Positions 16,237-24,409 of a DNA stretch of 62,387 nt are shown here, one piece after another. The notes beneath the pieces were generated by a model. The model searched no databases and had not been told where the DNA came from. It was given only the letters and a program-made list of their open reading frames with translations. The stretch comes from Ruminococcus callidus (GTDB lineage Bacteria > Bacillota > Clostridia > Oscillospirales > Ruminococcaceae): contig NZ_JAJFCK010000017.1 of assembly GCF_020709055.1 (NCBI RefSeq), positions 1 through 62,387 on the forward strand. Direction: 5' to 3'. Each line of letters starts with the position of its first letter. The stretch's first letter is position 1. Position numbers and translations under genes: made by a program.

Positions 16237-17135
16237 TAGAAGTATCCCTCCCGCTTTCTACGTTCCATGCTGCCGGCTGCCTCGTTATCAATGACTCTGG
16301 AGGTACGCTCCGACGAAACAGAACTCAGCGTTTCGTCAATGATCTCATCCAGTGTGGTTGCAGTCGACTCAATACCGCCGGTCAGCGGGTAGCAGCCCAA
16401 CGTCCGGAAACGAATGGACTTATACTCCGGCTTTTCTCCCGGCATCAACGGCAGACGGTCATCATCTACCATAATAATGTTGCCATCCCGATAGACAACC
16501 GGACGCTCTGCTGCAAAGTACAGCGGTACGATATCAATGTTTTCCCGCTGGATGTACTGCCAGATGTCTTTTTCTGTCCAGTTAGAAATGGGGAAAACAC
16601 GGATGCTCTCGCCCTTTTTGATGCGGGTGTTATACAGCTTCCACATTTCCGGACGCTGGTTCTTCGGATCCCACGCCTGTGCCTCATTTCGGAACGAGAA
16701 GATACGCTCCTTGGCACGGGACTTCTCCTCGTCACGTCTGCCGCCGCCAAATGCTGCGGTGAAGCCGTACTTGGTCAGTGCCTGCTTCAGCGCCTGTGTC
16801 TTCATGATGTCCGTGTAAGCTGCGCCGTGGTCGAATGGGTTGATGCCCTGCTTAACGCCCTCTTCGTTGGTGTAGACCAGCATCTCGATGCCGAGCTTCT
16901 TTGCGGTCTCATCCCGAAAACGGATCATATCCTTAAACTTCCATGTTGTATCAATGTGCAAGAACGGGAACGGCGGCTTTTCCGGATAAAATGCCTTCAT
17001 GGCAAGGTGCAGCATGACAGAGCTGTCCTTTCCGATGGAGTACAGCATAACCGGCTTTTCGCACTCTGCCGCAACCTCTCGGATGATGTAGATTGCCTCA
17101 GCTTCCAGTTCGTCAAGATGTGACAATTCCTGCAT
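16236..17135 (-). CDS. cysD: Sulfate adenylyltransferase small subunit CysD
   Basis: The 299-residue catalytic subunit of ATP sulfurylase, an ATP pyrophosphatase-fold enzyme (PAPS reductase-like). The PP-loop [14 protein letters not shown] is at about residues 32-45. The [19 protein letters not shown] stretch ([18 protein letters not shown]) and the [10 protein letters not shown] motif are family hallmarks. The ATG at 17135 follows AAGGAGG. It is coupled to cysN downstream and follows the AprB-like gene by 35 bases, so APS formation and reduction genes are linked. Confidence 0.96.
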   Translation of the reverse strand: MQELSHLDELEAEAIYIIREVAAECEKPVMLYSIGKDSSVMLHLAMKAFYPEKPPFPFLHIDTTWKFKDMIRFRDETAKKLGIEMLVYTNEEGVKQGINPFDHGAAYTDIMKTQALKQALTKYGFTAAFGGGRRDEEKSRAKERIFSFRNEAQAWDPKNQRPEMWKLYNTRIKKGESIRVFPISNWTEKDIWQYIQRENIDIVPLYFAAERPVVYRDGNIIMVDDDRLPLMPGEKPEYKSIRFRTLGCYPLTGGIESTATTLDEIIDETLSSVSSERTSRVIDNEAAGSMERRKREGYF

Positions 17136-17170
17136 ATCATTTCCTCCTTGAAATGCTCTGTTTCAAAGCA

Positions 17171-17485
17171 TTAGTAGTGATTCGATTCCTTGGTATTGAT
17201 GCGGATCTCGGAGACATCGCCCTTGGGGTGTTCCACAATCCAGCGCAACACATCGCCCTCTTTTTCGGTGTGTACCAGACTTCCCATACCGCCCATATCT
17301 GCGCCCAGATAAAAACGGATGGCGTGCACGGGACACTCCTTCAAACAGGAGGTGCATCCCCAGCAGTCCTTGGGGTACTTGATAAACGCCTTGCCAGTTT
17401 CATTCTGGTGAATCAGGCTGCCGGGACAGATCATGCGGCATTTTCCGCATCCAATACACTGCTTCTGATCAATGGCAATGCTCAT
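17171..17485 (-). CDS. aprB: AprB-like adenylylsulfate reductase beta subunit (two 4Fe-4S ferredoxin)
   Basis: A 104-residue protein with two 4Fe-4S binding motifs, CIGCGKCRMICP (about 10-21) and CWGCTSCLKECP (about 42-53). It then has a C-terminal tail typical of AprB proteins (VEHPKGDVSEIRINT). It would pass electrons to the flavin of the alpha subunit for reduction of APS to sulfite and AMP. The ATG at 17485 has GAGGAGGG upstream and overlaps the end of the alpha gene by 17 bases. It is shorter than dissimilatory AprB (about 150 residues), which often has a longer tail. Confidence 0.85.
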   Translation of the reverse strand: MSIAIDQKQCIGCGKCRMICPGSLIHQNETGKAFIKYPKDCWGCTSCLKECPVHAIRFYLGADMGGMGSLVHTEKEGDVLRWIVEHPKGDVSEIRINTKESNHY

Positions 17486-19148
17486 AGTTCTGTCCCTCCT
17501 CTACCAATTCCCGAAAAACGATTTCCAGCTTTCCGTCCCGCATCCGGGAATTGACATATCTGCGCCAATGGAGATCATCCTTTTCCGGATGATCCAGATT
17601 CTCTGCGAAGCTGTGCCAGCGTGTTTCTTTTCTCGCTTTCAAATGGGCGATGACACTGCGGCAAACCACAAGGCGTTCCCGAAGCTCGTAGATGTACATC
17701 AGCTCCTGATAATCTGCGGCGTGGAGCTGGTCGGACAATTCCATCAGCCGCACGATCTTTTCATCAGCGATGTCCAGTTCCTTTTCGTGGAACCGGTAGT
17801 TGGTGCCAATGCCGCCTGCATAGGTGTCCATCACCGTCTGCATGGCATCCTCCAGCTGCTCCGTATCGAACAGTCCGCCGTTATCTTTCAGGAAATGCTC
17901 TACCTCGGCGATATGTGCCTGTACAGCTTCTGTATCCGGTGCCGTGGGAGTGTGATTCTGCAAAAATTCCAGCACAGATTCTGCGGCGATCTCGCTCTCT
18001 GCCAGTGCACCGGTCACGTACTTCTGCGGGCATCCGCCGGCGACATCGCCGGCAGCAAACAAGCCTGTAATGGTCGTGGCACGCTTGGTGTCCACCCAAT
18101 AACCGCTTGCGGTATGTCCGCCTACAATATAGGGTTCTGTTCCCTCGATTTCCACATTCTGCTGAGAGGGCCTTTTACCGCTCTCGATCCATTTCAGTGT
18201 CTGAGAGGGCGCCATATTCAGATACGCTTTCATCAGGGAGTCGTCCTGTTCCGGTGTAATTCCCTCTGTGCGGAGGTAACACGGCCCTCTGCCCGCCAGA
18301 TTCTCGCTGACGGTTCCGTAAACACGTTCCGAGGTGGTCAGACCGTACTTGGTTTCATAGACCTCCCCCAGAGAGTTCACCTGCTTTGCGCCGACACCCT
18401 GTGCCAGCGTACCCGTGGGAGCGATGGTATCTTTGCAGCGCAGTGCGATGAAGCGCATTTCAAAGGTAGTCATCTCCGCACCGGCACGAATGCCCATGGC
18501 ATAACCTGCACCCGTATTGAACGGCGGATACCACATCTTATGCCGGGAGAAACCGGGATGATTGGGCTTATAGAGTCCGGCTGCACCGCCTGTGGCGATA
18601 ATCACAGCGTTTGCCTCAATGAGATACACAGTATCATCGTTAATGCCAAATCCAAACGCACCCTGAATCCGATTGTTTTTCACAAAAAAGTCTGTGATAT
18701 TGACATGGTTTTTAATCGTCACCTGCGGCAGCGCTTCCACCGCTTTTGCCAGAATTGGCTTCATGTTTTCGCCGTTGATCTTCAGGTTGCGGTTGCCACG
18801 TGCCACGTACTTGCCGTTCTCGTCCTTGAGGATGACCAGGCCAAGCTGTTCCATGTGCGCCGTCACCTTGTTCAGGCGCTCCGACATGGTAAGCAGCAGA
18901 TCGCCACGCACAATGCCGTCGGCATCCTTACGGGCATAGTCCACGTAATCCTGCGGTTTTCTGCCCTCTGTGATATAGGCGTTCAGTGCATTGACACCGG
19001 CTGCCAGACAGCCGCTTCGCTTGATGTGCGCCTTTTCACAGATCAGCACCTTGGCATCGGACTTTTCCGCAATGGTCAGTGCGGCATAGCATCCGGCCGT
19101 TCCGCCGCCGATGATCAGCACATCGGTTTTGCAGCGTTCTATTTTCAT
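17469..19148 (-). CDS. aprA: AprA-like adenylylsulfate reductase alpha subunit (FAD)
   Basis: A 559-residue flavoprotein of the fumarate reductase/AprA superfamily that reduces APS to sulfite. The N-terminal FAD motif is VLIIGGGTAGCYAAL, followed by KAHIKRSGCLAAGVNALNAY, characteristic of AprA. Later segments GGAAGLYKPN and TFEMRFIALRCKDTIAPTG hold active-site residues. The C-terminal helical domain is present. The ATG at 19148 gives MKIERCKTDVLIIGGG; a longer frame upstream lacks homology and the GGAGGA site lies just ahead of this start. It is paired with AprB, and no cysH or cysC is present, so APS reduction in this operon seems to depend on AprAB. Confidence 0.88.
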   Translation of the reverse strand: MKIERCKTDVLIIGGGTAGCYAALTIAEKSDAKVLICEKAHIKRSGCLAAGVNALNAYITEGRKPQDYVDYARKDADGIVRGDLLLTMSERLNKVTAHMEQLGLVILKDENGKYVARGNRNLKINGENMKPILAKAVEALPQVTIKNHVNITDFFVKNNRIQGAFGFGINDDTVYLIEANAVIIATGGAAGLYKPNHPGFSRHKMWYPPFNTGAGYAMGIRAGAEMTTFEMRFIALRCKDTIAPTGTLAQGVGAKQVNSLGEVYETKYGLTTSERVYGTVSENLAGRGPCYLRTEGITPEQDDSLMKAYLNMAPSQTLKWIESGKRPSQQNVEIEGTEPYIVGGHTASGYWVDTKRATTITGLFAAGDVAGGCPQKYVTGALAESEIAAESVLEFLQNHTPTAPDTEAVQAHIAEVEHFLKDNGGLFDTEQLEDAMQTVMDTYAGGIGTNYRFHEKELDIADEKIVRLMELSDQLHAADYQELMYIYELRERLVVCRSVIAHLKARKETRWHSFAENLDHPEKDDLHWRRYVNSRMRDGKLEIVFRELVEEGQNYEHCH

Positions 19149-19168
19149 CTCATCACCATCCTCCCCTG

Positions 19169-20065
19169 TCAATGCAGAAGATATTTTTCCGCAGATGCCA
19201 CACAATTGGCGCCATCTGCTACCGCTGTGACAACCTGCCGCAGCAGTTTTGTCCGAACATCTCCTGCAGCAAAAAGTCCAGACACAGAAGTCACACCATC
19301 TTCGCCGGCAACGACATAGCCACTGGCATCCAGCGCTGCGATTCCACGCAGAAGTTCTGTATTGGGAACGCTGCCAATTGCCACAAACACACCGTCCAGC
19401 TGCAAATCCTCCGGCTTGTCGTTATGCAAAAGCTTCAGCGCTTCCACATGCTTCTCCCCCACGATCTCAGTGGGAACCGCACACAGGATAGGCACAATAT
19501 TTCCCGTCTGCGCCACCTGCTTTTGCAGCGAGGCATTGGCACGGAATGCATCTCTGCGGTGCACCAAATAGACCTGCTTCGCCATTCGGGAGAGGTACAG
19601 CGCATCCTCCAGCGCCGTATCTCCGCCGCCAACCACTGCCACGGTCTTGTTCTGATAAAACGCACCGTCACAGGTCGCACAGTAGGAGACTCCAAGGAGC
19701 TGACTCCCCGGAATTTCCAAACGGCGGTAGGAAGTTCCGGCGGCGTAGATCACGCTTTTTCCCGTGACACTCGTCCCATCTTTCATGAAAACAGTAAAAA
19801 TGCCGTCGGTTTTGGTCAGCGCTGCCACCTCGTTTTCGGAGAACGAAGCACCCAGTTCTTCCGCATGTTCCCGAAACTTCTCGCCCAGCTCATAGCCGCC
19901 GATGCGGGGCAGTCCGGGGTAGTTGTCCACCTGCTCTGTGACAGCGATCTGTCCCGAACCCATTGCGTCTTTTTCCAAAACCAGCGCATCCAAACTGGCT
20001 CGTCTGGCGTAGATCGCAGCGGTCATTCCTGCCGGTCCGCTGCCGATGATGATGATGTCAAACAT
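19169..20065 (-). CDS. trxB: Thioredoxin reductase-like flavoprotein
   Basis: A 298-residue NAD(P)H-dependent flavin reductase of the TrxB family. It has the N-terminal FAD motif IIIIGSGPAGMTAAIYA, the redox-active disulfide CATC (in SYCATCDGAFY) and the NAD(P)H motif VVGGGDTALEDALYL, followed by the GLFAAGDVR FAD tail. Its partner is likely the thioredoxin encoded at 21519-21836 in the same operon, which could give reducing power for sulfur transfer or carrier release. It starts four bases after the JAMM gene stop. Confidence 0.93.
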   Translation of the reverse strand: MFDIIIIGSGPAGMTAAIYARRASLDALVLEKDAMGSGQIAVTEQVDNYPGLPRIGGYELGEKFREHAEELGASFSENEVAALTKTDGIFTVFMKDGTSVTGKSVIYAAGTSYRRLEIPGSQLLGVSYCATCDGAFYQNKTVAVVGGGDTALEDALYLSRMAKQVYLVHRRDAFRANASLQKQVAQTGNIVPILCAVPTEIVGEKHVEALKLLHNDKPEDLQLDGVFVAIGSVPNTELLRGIAALDASGYVVAGEDGVTSVSGLFAAGDVRTKLLRQVVTAVADGANCVASAEKYLLH

Positions 20066-20068
20066 AAC

Positions 20069-20482
20069 TCAATCCTCGATTTGTAAGAGTTCCTTTTCTG
20101 CGTCGGTTCCTTCGATGTGGAAGGAATTGAGCACCGGATTTTCCCGATCCATCAGGGAGAGAATCATATAGCTTGCCTTGCTGTCATATGCCAGCCGCTT
20201 GTCCTCTTCCGACGGTCTAGAGGGAGATTCCGGATGCGAATGCCAGTTACCCAGCGGAACCAGCCCGTTGGCACGCATGTCCTTGACTGCTGCCAGCTGT
20301 TCCTTCGGATCAAGGCTGAAGTGCTCGTTGGAATGGTCGATGTTGGTCAGGAGGTATACCTTCTTGACAATCTTGTCCGTTCCGCTACTCTCGCCGGCAA
20401 TCAGACCGCACGCCTCATCGGGCAGCTCTTTCTGCGCATGTGCCAGCATTTTTTCAAAATCAGATTTCTTTAACTGAATCAT
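20069..20482 (-). CDS. JAMM/MPN metalloprotease for a ThiS-like carrier (HcyD/Mec-like)
   Basis: A 137-residue zinc peptidase of the JAB1/MPN family. The motif is complete: Glu in DEACGLIAGE, then HSHPE with the downstream Ser and Asp (H-x-H-x7-S-x2-D). In Wolinella the homologue HcyD trims the carrier C-terminus and later releases homocysteine. In Mycobacterium, Mec+ releases cysteine from CysO. Here the carrier gene, its E1 and metY are in the same operon, which points to the HcyD role. The ATG at 20482 overlaps the thiF stop as ATGA. Confidence 0.88.
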   Translation of the reverse strand: MIQLKKSDFEKMLAHAQKELPDEACGLIAGESSGTDKIVKKVYLLTNIDHSNEHFSLDPKEQLAAVKDMRANGLVPLGNWHSHPESPSRPSEEDKRLAYDSKASYMILSLMDRENPVLNSFHIEGTDAEKELLQIED

Positions 20483-21291
20483 AGTCCTACTCCGTCGCAT
20501 TCTGCCTGTTCATAATCGATCAGTTCTGTGATTGTGGGATGTGTTCCGCAGACTGCACAGCCAGAGGTTTCCGACGGCAGCTTGACCTTGCGGAATTCCA
20601 TCTTCAATGCATCATAGGTCAGCAGGTAACCGGTCAGCAGATTGCCGATTCCCAGAATGTACTTGATTGCCTCCATTGCCTGGAGACTGCCGATGACACC
20701 GCCCATTGCGCCGATAACGCCAGCCTGTTTGCAGGTGGGAACGGCATCCTTTGGAGGCGGATTCTTAAAGACGCAGCGGTAGCACGGACCCTCTCCCGGC
20801 ACATAGGTCATGAGCTGACCCTGAAACCGGATGATACCGGCATGGGAGAACGGCTTCTTCGCCATAACGCAGGCGTCATTGATGAGGAACTTTGCCGGAA
20901 AATTATCGGTGCCGTCGATCACAAAATCATAGTCTTTCATGAGATCCATGATATTCTCGCTGGTGACGAATGTCCGATACGTATTGACCTTGACATCCGG
21001 ATTGATTGCCTCCATGGTCTCCTTAGCGGACTGTACCTTTGCCTTGCCCACATCTGCGGTTGCGTGGATGATCTGGCGCTGGAGGTTGGAAAGGTCTACT
21101 TCGTCAGCATCTGCAATACCGATGGTGCCTACACCGGCTGCTGCCAGGTACATTGCTGCCGGAGCACCCAGGCCGCCTGCACCAATGATCAGCACTTTCG
21201 CATTGAGCAGCTTCTTCTGTCCCTTGACGCCAACCTCTTTCAGGATGATGTGACGGGAGTAGCGCTCGATCTGTTCGTTGGTAAATGCCAT
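20479..21291 (-). CDS. ThiF/MoeB-type E1 adenylyltransferase (HcyF-like)
   Basis: A 270-residue ATP-dependent enzyme that adenylates the C-terminal glycine of a ubiquitin-like sulfur carrier. The nucleotide-binding motif VLIIGAGGLGAPAAMYL and the DEVDLSNLQRQ catalytic-Arg region are intact. The zinc Cys pairs are in CYRCVF and CAVCGTHP. A Cys near PTCKQAGVIG lies at the usual crossover-loop position. The ATG at 21291 starts one base after the carrier stop codon. Being between the carrier and the JAMM protease, it is probably dedicated to this carrier rather than to thiazole or molybdopterin synthesis. Confidence 0.92.
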   Translation of the reverse strand: MAFTNEQIERYSRHIILKEVGVKGQKKLLNAKVLIIGAGGLGAPAAMYLAAAGVGTIGIADADEVDLSNLQRQIIHATADVGKAKVQSAKETMEAINPDVKVNTYRTFVTSENIMDLMKDYDFVIDGTDNFPAKFLINDACVMAKKPFSHAGIIRFQGQLMTYVPGEGPCYRCVFKNPPPKDAVPTCKQAGVIGAMGGVIGSLQAMEAIKYILGIGNLLTGYLLTYDALKMEFRKVKLPSETSGCAVCGTHPTITELIDYEQAECDGVGL

Positions 21292-21292
21292 C

Positions 21293-21499
21293 TTACTGTC
21301 CACCTCCCATGAAGTAGAGGAATTCTACAGTGTCGCCGTCCTTGAGGACAGTCTTTTCAAATGTGCCGTTTTCTACGAATTCATCGTTGATGGTAACGGT
21401 AACATACTGCGGGGTTTCTACGTTCTCGTCCACGATCAGCTGTGCAACGGTCAGACCGTCTGTGACTTCCTTCTGTACACCTGCAACTGTAATTTTCAT
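21293..21499 (-). CDS. ThiS-like sulfur carrier ending in Gly-Gly-Gly-Gln (HcyS-like)
   Basis: A 68-residue ubiquitin-fold sulfur carrier (MKITVAGVQKEV start, then a DGDTVEFLYF strand). The C-terminus is MGGGQ, so one Gln must be removed to expose the Gly-Gly end for adenylation and thiocarboxylate formation. The adjacent JAMM protease can explain that. The Wolinella carrier HcyS has an extra Ala instead. The ATG at 21499 is preferred to the ATG at 21505, because AGGAG lies seven bases ahead of the first and only one base ahead of the second. The thiF gene starts one base after the stop. Confidence 0.9.
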   Translation of the reverse strand: MKITVAGVQKEVTDGLTVAQLIVDENVETPQYVTVTINDEFVENGTFEKTVLKDGDTVEFLYFMGGGQ

Positions 21500-21518
21500 A
21501 ATCATACTCCTTTGATGG

Positions 21519-21836
21519 TTATTTGAGGGAATCAATGATTTCCACGAGTTCTGCTTTCTTGACCAGACCTTTGCGCCGGTCTTTTTCGACACCGTCCTGG
21601 AAGAAGATCAGTGTGGGGGCTGCCCGTACTTCGTACCGCTCTGCCAGTGCCATGTCAAAGTTGACATTGATTTTTACCACTTTCAATGCATCGCCATAAG
21701 TTTCCTCCAGTTCAGACAGAACCGGAGAAAGACGCTTGCAGGGAATGCAGCTGTCCGAGTAAAAGTCCGCCAGCACCAAGCCCTTTGCCTCCAGCACTTC
21801 CTGCTGAAAGTTCTCCTGATTGACACGAGCAGCCAT
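21519..21836 (-). CDS. trxA: Thioredoxin with CIPC active site
   Basis: A 105-residue thioredoxin fold with the redox motif CIPC in SDSCIPCKRLSP (the usual motif is CGPC) and the cis-proline segment AAPTLIFF. It starts immediately after the stop of the TusA-like gene and lies just before the carrier gene. It probably works with the TrxB-like reductase of the same operon. It could reduce disulfides or persulfides formed during sulfur transfer. The changed active site suggests a specific partner. Confidence 0.9.
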   Translation of the reverse strand: MAARVNQENFQQEVLEAKGLVLADFYSDSCIPCKRLSPVLSELEETYGDALKVVKINVNFDMALAERYEVRAAPTLIFFQDGVEKDRRKGLVKKAELVEIIDSLK

Positions 21837-22082
21837 TCAATCACCCACCTTTTTTACGATCAGATTATAGGTGCCGTCCTCATTCTGAAGCAGCTTCAGG
21901 ATCTTGTGCCCCTCTTCCTTGATGCTCCGGGGTACGTTCTGTACCGGTTCACCGTCGTTCATGCGAATGGAGAGGATCTGTCCGTCGTCCAGCTCTTCCA
22001 ATGCAACCTTTGCCTTCACAAAAGTGACCGGGCAAACAACATCTGTGATATCTACCGTATCGTCAATTTGAAATTCAGCCAT
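21837..22082 (-). CDS. TusA-like sulfurtransferase
   Basis: An 81-residue small sulfur-relay protein of the TusA/YeeD family. The N-terminal Cys-Pro motif is in DVVCPVTFVKAKVALEEL, and the Cys carries a persulfide in the family. The ATG at 22082 (MAEFQIDD) is chosen since the preceding frame overlaps the sulfite reductase gene. Start and reductase stop overlap by eight bases. It sits between the sulfite reductase and thioredoxin genes, so it may take sulfur from the reductase to the carrier. That role is an inference. Confidence 0.85.
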   Translation of the reverse strand: MAEFQIDDTVDITDVVCPVTFVKAKVALEELDDGQILSIRMNDGEPVQNVPRSIKEEGHKILKLLQNEDGTYNLIVKKVGD

Positions 22083-22935
22083 TGTAAGCCTCCCAGATTT
22101 TCTCTTCAAATTTTTCTTTTCCCACACGCTCCAGGGTGAACTGGAACCGTTCTCCGGCGTTGGCGTTGTCATCAAAAAACTGTACTGCGGCATCGCAGAT
22201 CTTCAGGAGCTTTTCCTTGTCTGCGATAAACGGGATGATCAGCTCGCCCTTATGGATGCTGTTGCCAAACAGTCCGCCGAAAGAGACGATGTAGCCATGC
22301 ACCGTATCCCAAGCTTCTGTGGGACATGCTTTCACACAGCGTCCGCAGAAGTTGCACTTGCTCTCATCCACGGTGATTTTTCCATCCTCGTGGGTGATCG
22401 CACCGCTGCGGCATGCCTTGGTACAGACACCGCACTGGATGCAGTCCTCTTCCCGCCATTTCACCTGAATGCCGCCCTTGATGCCCAAGTCGTTTTCCTC
22501 GGACTTCAAGCAGTTGTTCTGACATCCGGTGATACCGAACTTAAACTTATGGGGCAGTTCCCGTGCAAAGTAGCGTGCGTCCAGTTCCTTTGCCAGTGCG
22601 TAAGTATCAATGCATCCGCTGGGGCAGATTGCCTGGCCCTGACAAGCTGTGACGGTACGAACTCTCGGACCGCAAACGCCCGGTTCCACATCGCCCTCTG
22701 CCAGCGCTGCCTTTACAGCATCGATCTGTTCCAGCTTAACAAACGGAATTTCCACGCTCTGGCGGGAAGTCAGATGCACATGTCCGTCTCCAAATTTTTC
22801 TGCGACCTCTGCAATCTTTGCAAGCTGCTTTGCCGTCAGATTACCGCCGACCACCCGAAGCCGGAGCGAAAAATGATTTTTCTGCTTCTGTCGCATAAAG
22901 CCGCCTTTTTTCAGCGTTGCGTAATCGACTGCCAT
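22075..22935 (-). CDS. Compact siroheme sulfite reductase with inserted ferredoxin domain
   Basis: A 286-residue reductase of the nitrite/sulfite reductase family. The siroheme-4Fe4S ligands are CQGQAIC (Cys-x5-Cys) and CQNNC (Cys-x3-Cys). Two ferredoxin motifs, CIQCGVCTKACR and CNFCGRCVKACP, are inserted after them. This architecture resembles the small Asr-C/Dsr-like single-subunit enzymes of anaerobes rather than the large CysI. It converts sulfite to sulfide with six electrons. It lies directly after metY and overlaps the TusA-like gene, so its sulfide is likely passed to the carrier. Confidence 0.9.
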   Translation of the reverse strand: MAVDYATLKKGGFMRQKQKNHFSLRLRVVGGNLTAKQLAKIAEVAEKFGDGHVHLTSRQSVEIPFVKLEQIDAVKAALAEGDVEPGVCGPRVRTVTACQGQAICPSGCIDTYALAKELDARYFARELPHKFKFGITGCQNNCLKSEENDLGIKGGIQVKWREEDCIQCGVCTKACRSGAITHEDGKITVDESKCNFCGRCVKACPTEAWDTVHGYIVSFGGLFGNSIHKGELIIPFIADKEKLLKICDAAVQFFDDNANAGERFQFTLERVGKEKFEEKIWEAYNG

Positions 22936-24174
22936 TTAACATTCCTCCTGCATTTTCGCAATTGCCTGTCCGAAATCTGCGATCAGGTCTTCAATATCTT
23001 CAATGCCCACGCTGATGCGGATCAAATCCTCATATACGCCGGCACTCTGTTTTTGTGCTTCATTGCTGTGTGCATAAATCGTACTTGCGGGGTGGATCAC
23101 CAGTGTCCGCACATCGCCGATGTTGGTGGCGTTGGTGGCGTACTGCAAATGGTTGATCAGGCAGAACGCCTTTTTCTTGCTGCCTGCACGAAGTGTCAGG
23201 ATCGCGCCGCCCTTTCCGCCGAACTGCTTCTGCACCAAGTCGTAATACGGGCTCTTTTCCAAAGCCGGATAGTTGACCTCAACGCCGTCCACGCTGTCCA
23301 GATATCGTGCCAGCTGGAGGGCGTTGTCACAGAGCCGCTCCATCCGCAGACCCAGCGTTTCCAGTCCCACGGAATTGAGGAACGCATTCATCGGGGACAA
23401 ACAGCCGCCCACATTTCGCCAGATAGCATTCCGGAGTTTTGCCAGATAGGCAAACTTTCCATACTTGGCGTATGGCTCGAATCCGTCGTACCGGCTCTTA
23501 TCCCAAGAGAAACTGCCGCTGTCCACGATCACACCGCTGATGGCGTTACCGCCGCCGTTGATGTACTTGGAAGAAGAGTGAACCACCACATCTGCGCCAT
23601 ATTCAAAAGGATGAATCAGATACGGGGTTGCCGTGGTGCTGTCGATAATCAGCGGAATCCCGTGCGCATGCACCAGTTCAGAAACCGCTTTCAGATCTAC
23701 CACATCCAGCTTCGGGTTACCGATCAGCTCTGTGAAAACCACCTTAGTGTTCTCATTGATGAGCGGTTCGATTTTTTCCACAGTAACAGATTCTGCAAAC
23801 CGTGTGGTGATTCCAAATGCTTTCAGATCGGAGAACAGGTCGATCGTTCCGCCGAACAGTCCGGAACCTGCAATCACCTCGTCCCCTGCGTGGAGAATGT
23901 TCAGCAGCGCCATGGTGACCGCCGTCATACCAGACGAACAGCTCACAGCGCCAATGCCGTGCTCCATCGCTGCGACTCTCTTTTCAAAAGCGTCTACGGT
24001 CGGGTTGCTGATTCTAGTATAAGCAAATCCCGGCGCTTGATTATGAAAAACCTTTTCCAGTTTTTCTGCCGTTTCATGTGCGAATGCGCTGACCTGATAA
24101 ATCGGCATGATCGTGGAACCCGTACTCTTTTCGCCATCAAAATTCTGATGCAGCAATGCCGTATTAAACTTCAT
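22936..24174 (-). CDS. metY: O-acetylhomoserine sulfhydrylase MetY
   Basis: A 412-residue PLP enzyme of the Cys/Met metabolism family that joins O-acetylhomoserine and a sulfur donor to give homocysteine. The PLP Lys lies in VVHSSSKYINGGGNAISG, and the FAYTRISNPTVDAFEKRVAAME segment is family typical. The ATG at 24174 is chosen because the promoter -10 at 24214-24219 puts the transcript start around 24207, which makes upstream ATG 24207 unlikely, and GAGAGGAG lies 12 bases before 24174. It is the first gene of the second sulfur transcription unit, followed by the sulfite reductase and carrier genes. Confidence 0.93.
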   Translation of the reverse strand: MKFNTALLHQNFDGEKSTGSTIMPIYQVSAFAHETAEKLEKVFHNQAPGFAYTRISNPTVDAFEKRVAAMEHGIGAVSCSSGMTAVTMALLNILHAGDEVIAGSGLFGGTIDLFSDLKAFGITTRFAESVTVEKIEPLINENTKVVFTELIGNPKLDVVDLKAVSELVHAHGIPLIIDSTTATPYLIHPFEYGADVVVHSSSKYINGGGNAISGVIVDSGSFSWDKSRYDGFEPYAKYGKFAYLAKLRNAIWRNVGGCLSPMNAFLNSVGLETLGLRMERLCDNALQLARYLDSVDGVEVNYPALEKSPYYDLVQKQFGGKGGAILTLRAGSKKKAFCLINHLQYATNATNIGDVRTLVIHPASTIYAHSNEAQKQSAGVYEDLIRISVGIEDIEDLIADFGQAIAKMQEEC

Positions 24175-24213
24175 GCGCTCACCCACGCTCCTCTCGTTCG
24201 TTTTCATGAGCCT

Positions 24214-24242
24214 ATTATAGCACCTTTTCACTACTAAGTCAA
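24214..24242 (-). promoter_or_regulatory. Sigma-A promoter of the metY operon
   Basis: On the minus strand, TTGACT (24237-24242), 17-base spacer, TATAAT (24214-24219). The transcript would start near 24207. It drives the twelve genes from metY to cysN. Confidence 0.88.
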
Positions 24243-24300
24243 TAGGTTTTGTATGATTTCGCATGTTTTTTCATTTTATTCAAAAAGTTATCTATAGGTT
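24239..24300 (-). promoter_or_regulatory. Direct repeat near the metY promoter, candidate CymR-type operator
   Basis: TCAATAGGTT (24239-24248) overlaps the -35 box and TCTATAGGTT (24291-24300) lies 52 bases away. Nine of ten bases match. The regular spacing near the promoter, next to an Rrf2 gene, suggests a repressor site. This is an inference. Confidence 0.3.
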
Positions 24301-24339
24301 CTTATTATACATGATAAGTTCACATATTTTTCTGAAAAA

Positions 24340-24377
24340 TCAGACGGCGCATTGGCAAACGCTGCGACGCCGTCTGA
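24340..24377 (-). terminator. Terminator after the rrf2 gene
   Basis: TCAGACGGCG (24340-24349) pairs perfectly with CGCCGTCTGA (24368-24377). On the minus strand a T-run follows the stem. It separates the transport/cysK/rrf2 unit from the metY unit. Confidence 0.88.
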
Positions 24378-24409
24378 AACAGAAGCTGGAAATGAATCCG
24401 AAACTTCTT

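Noticed and set aside
17472..19319. A long open frame on the plus strand opposite aprA
   Set aside because: It has no ribosome binding site or protein-like composition, and the minus-strand flavoprotein explains the region. The open frame is a by-product of codon bias.
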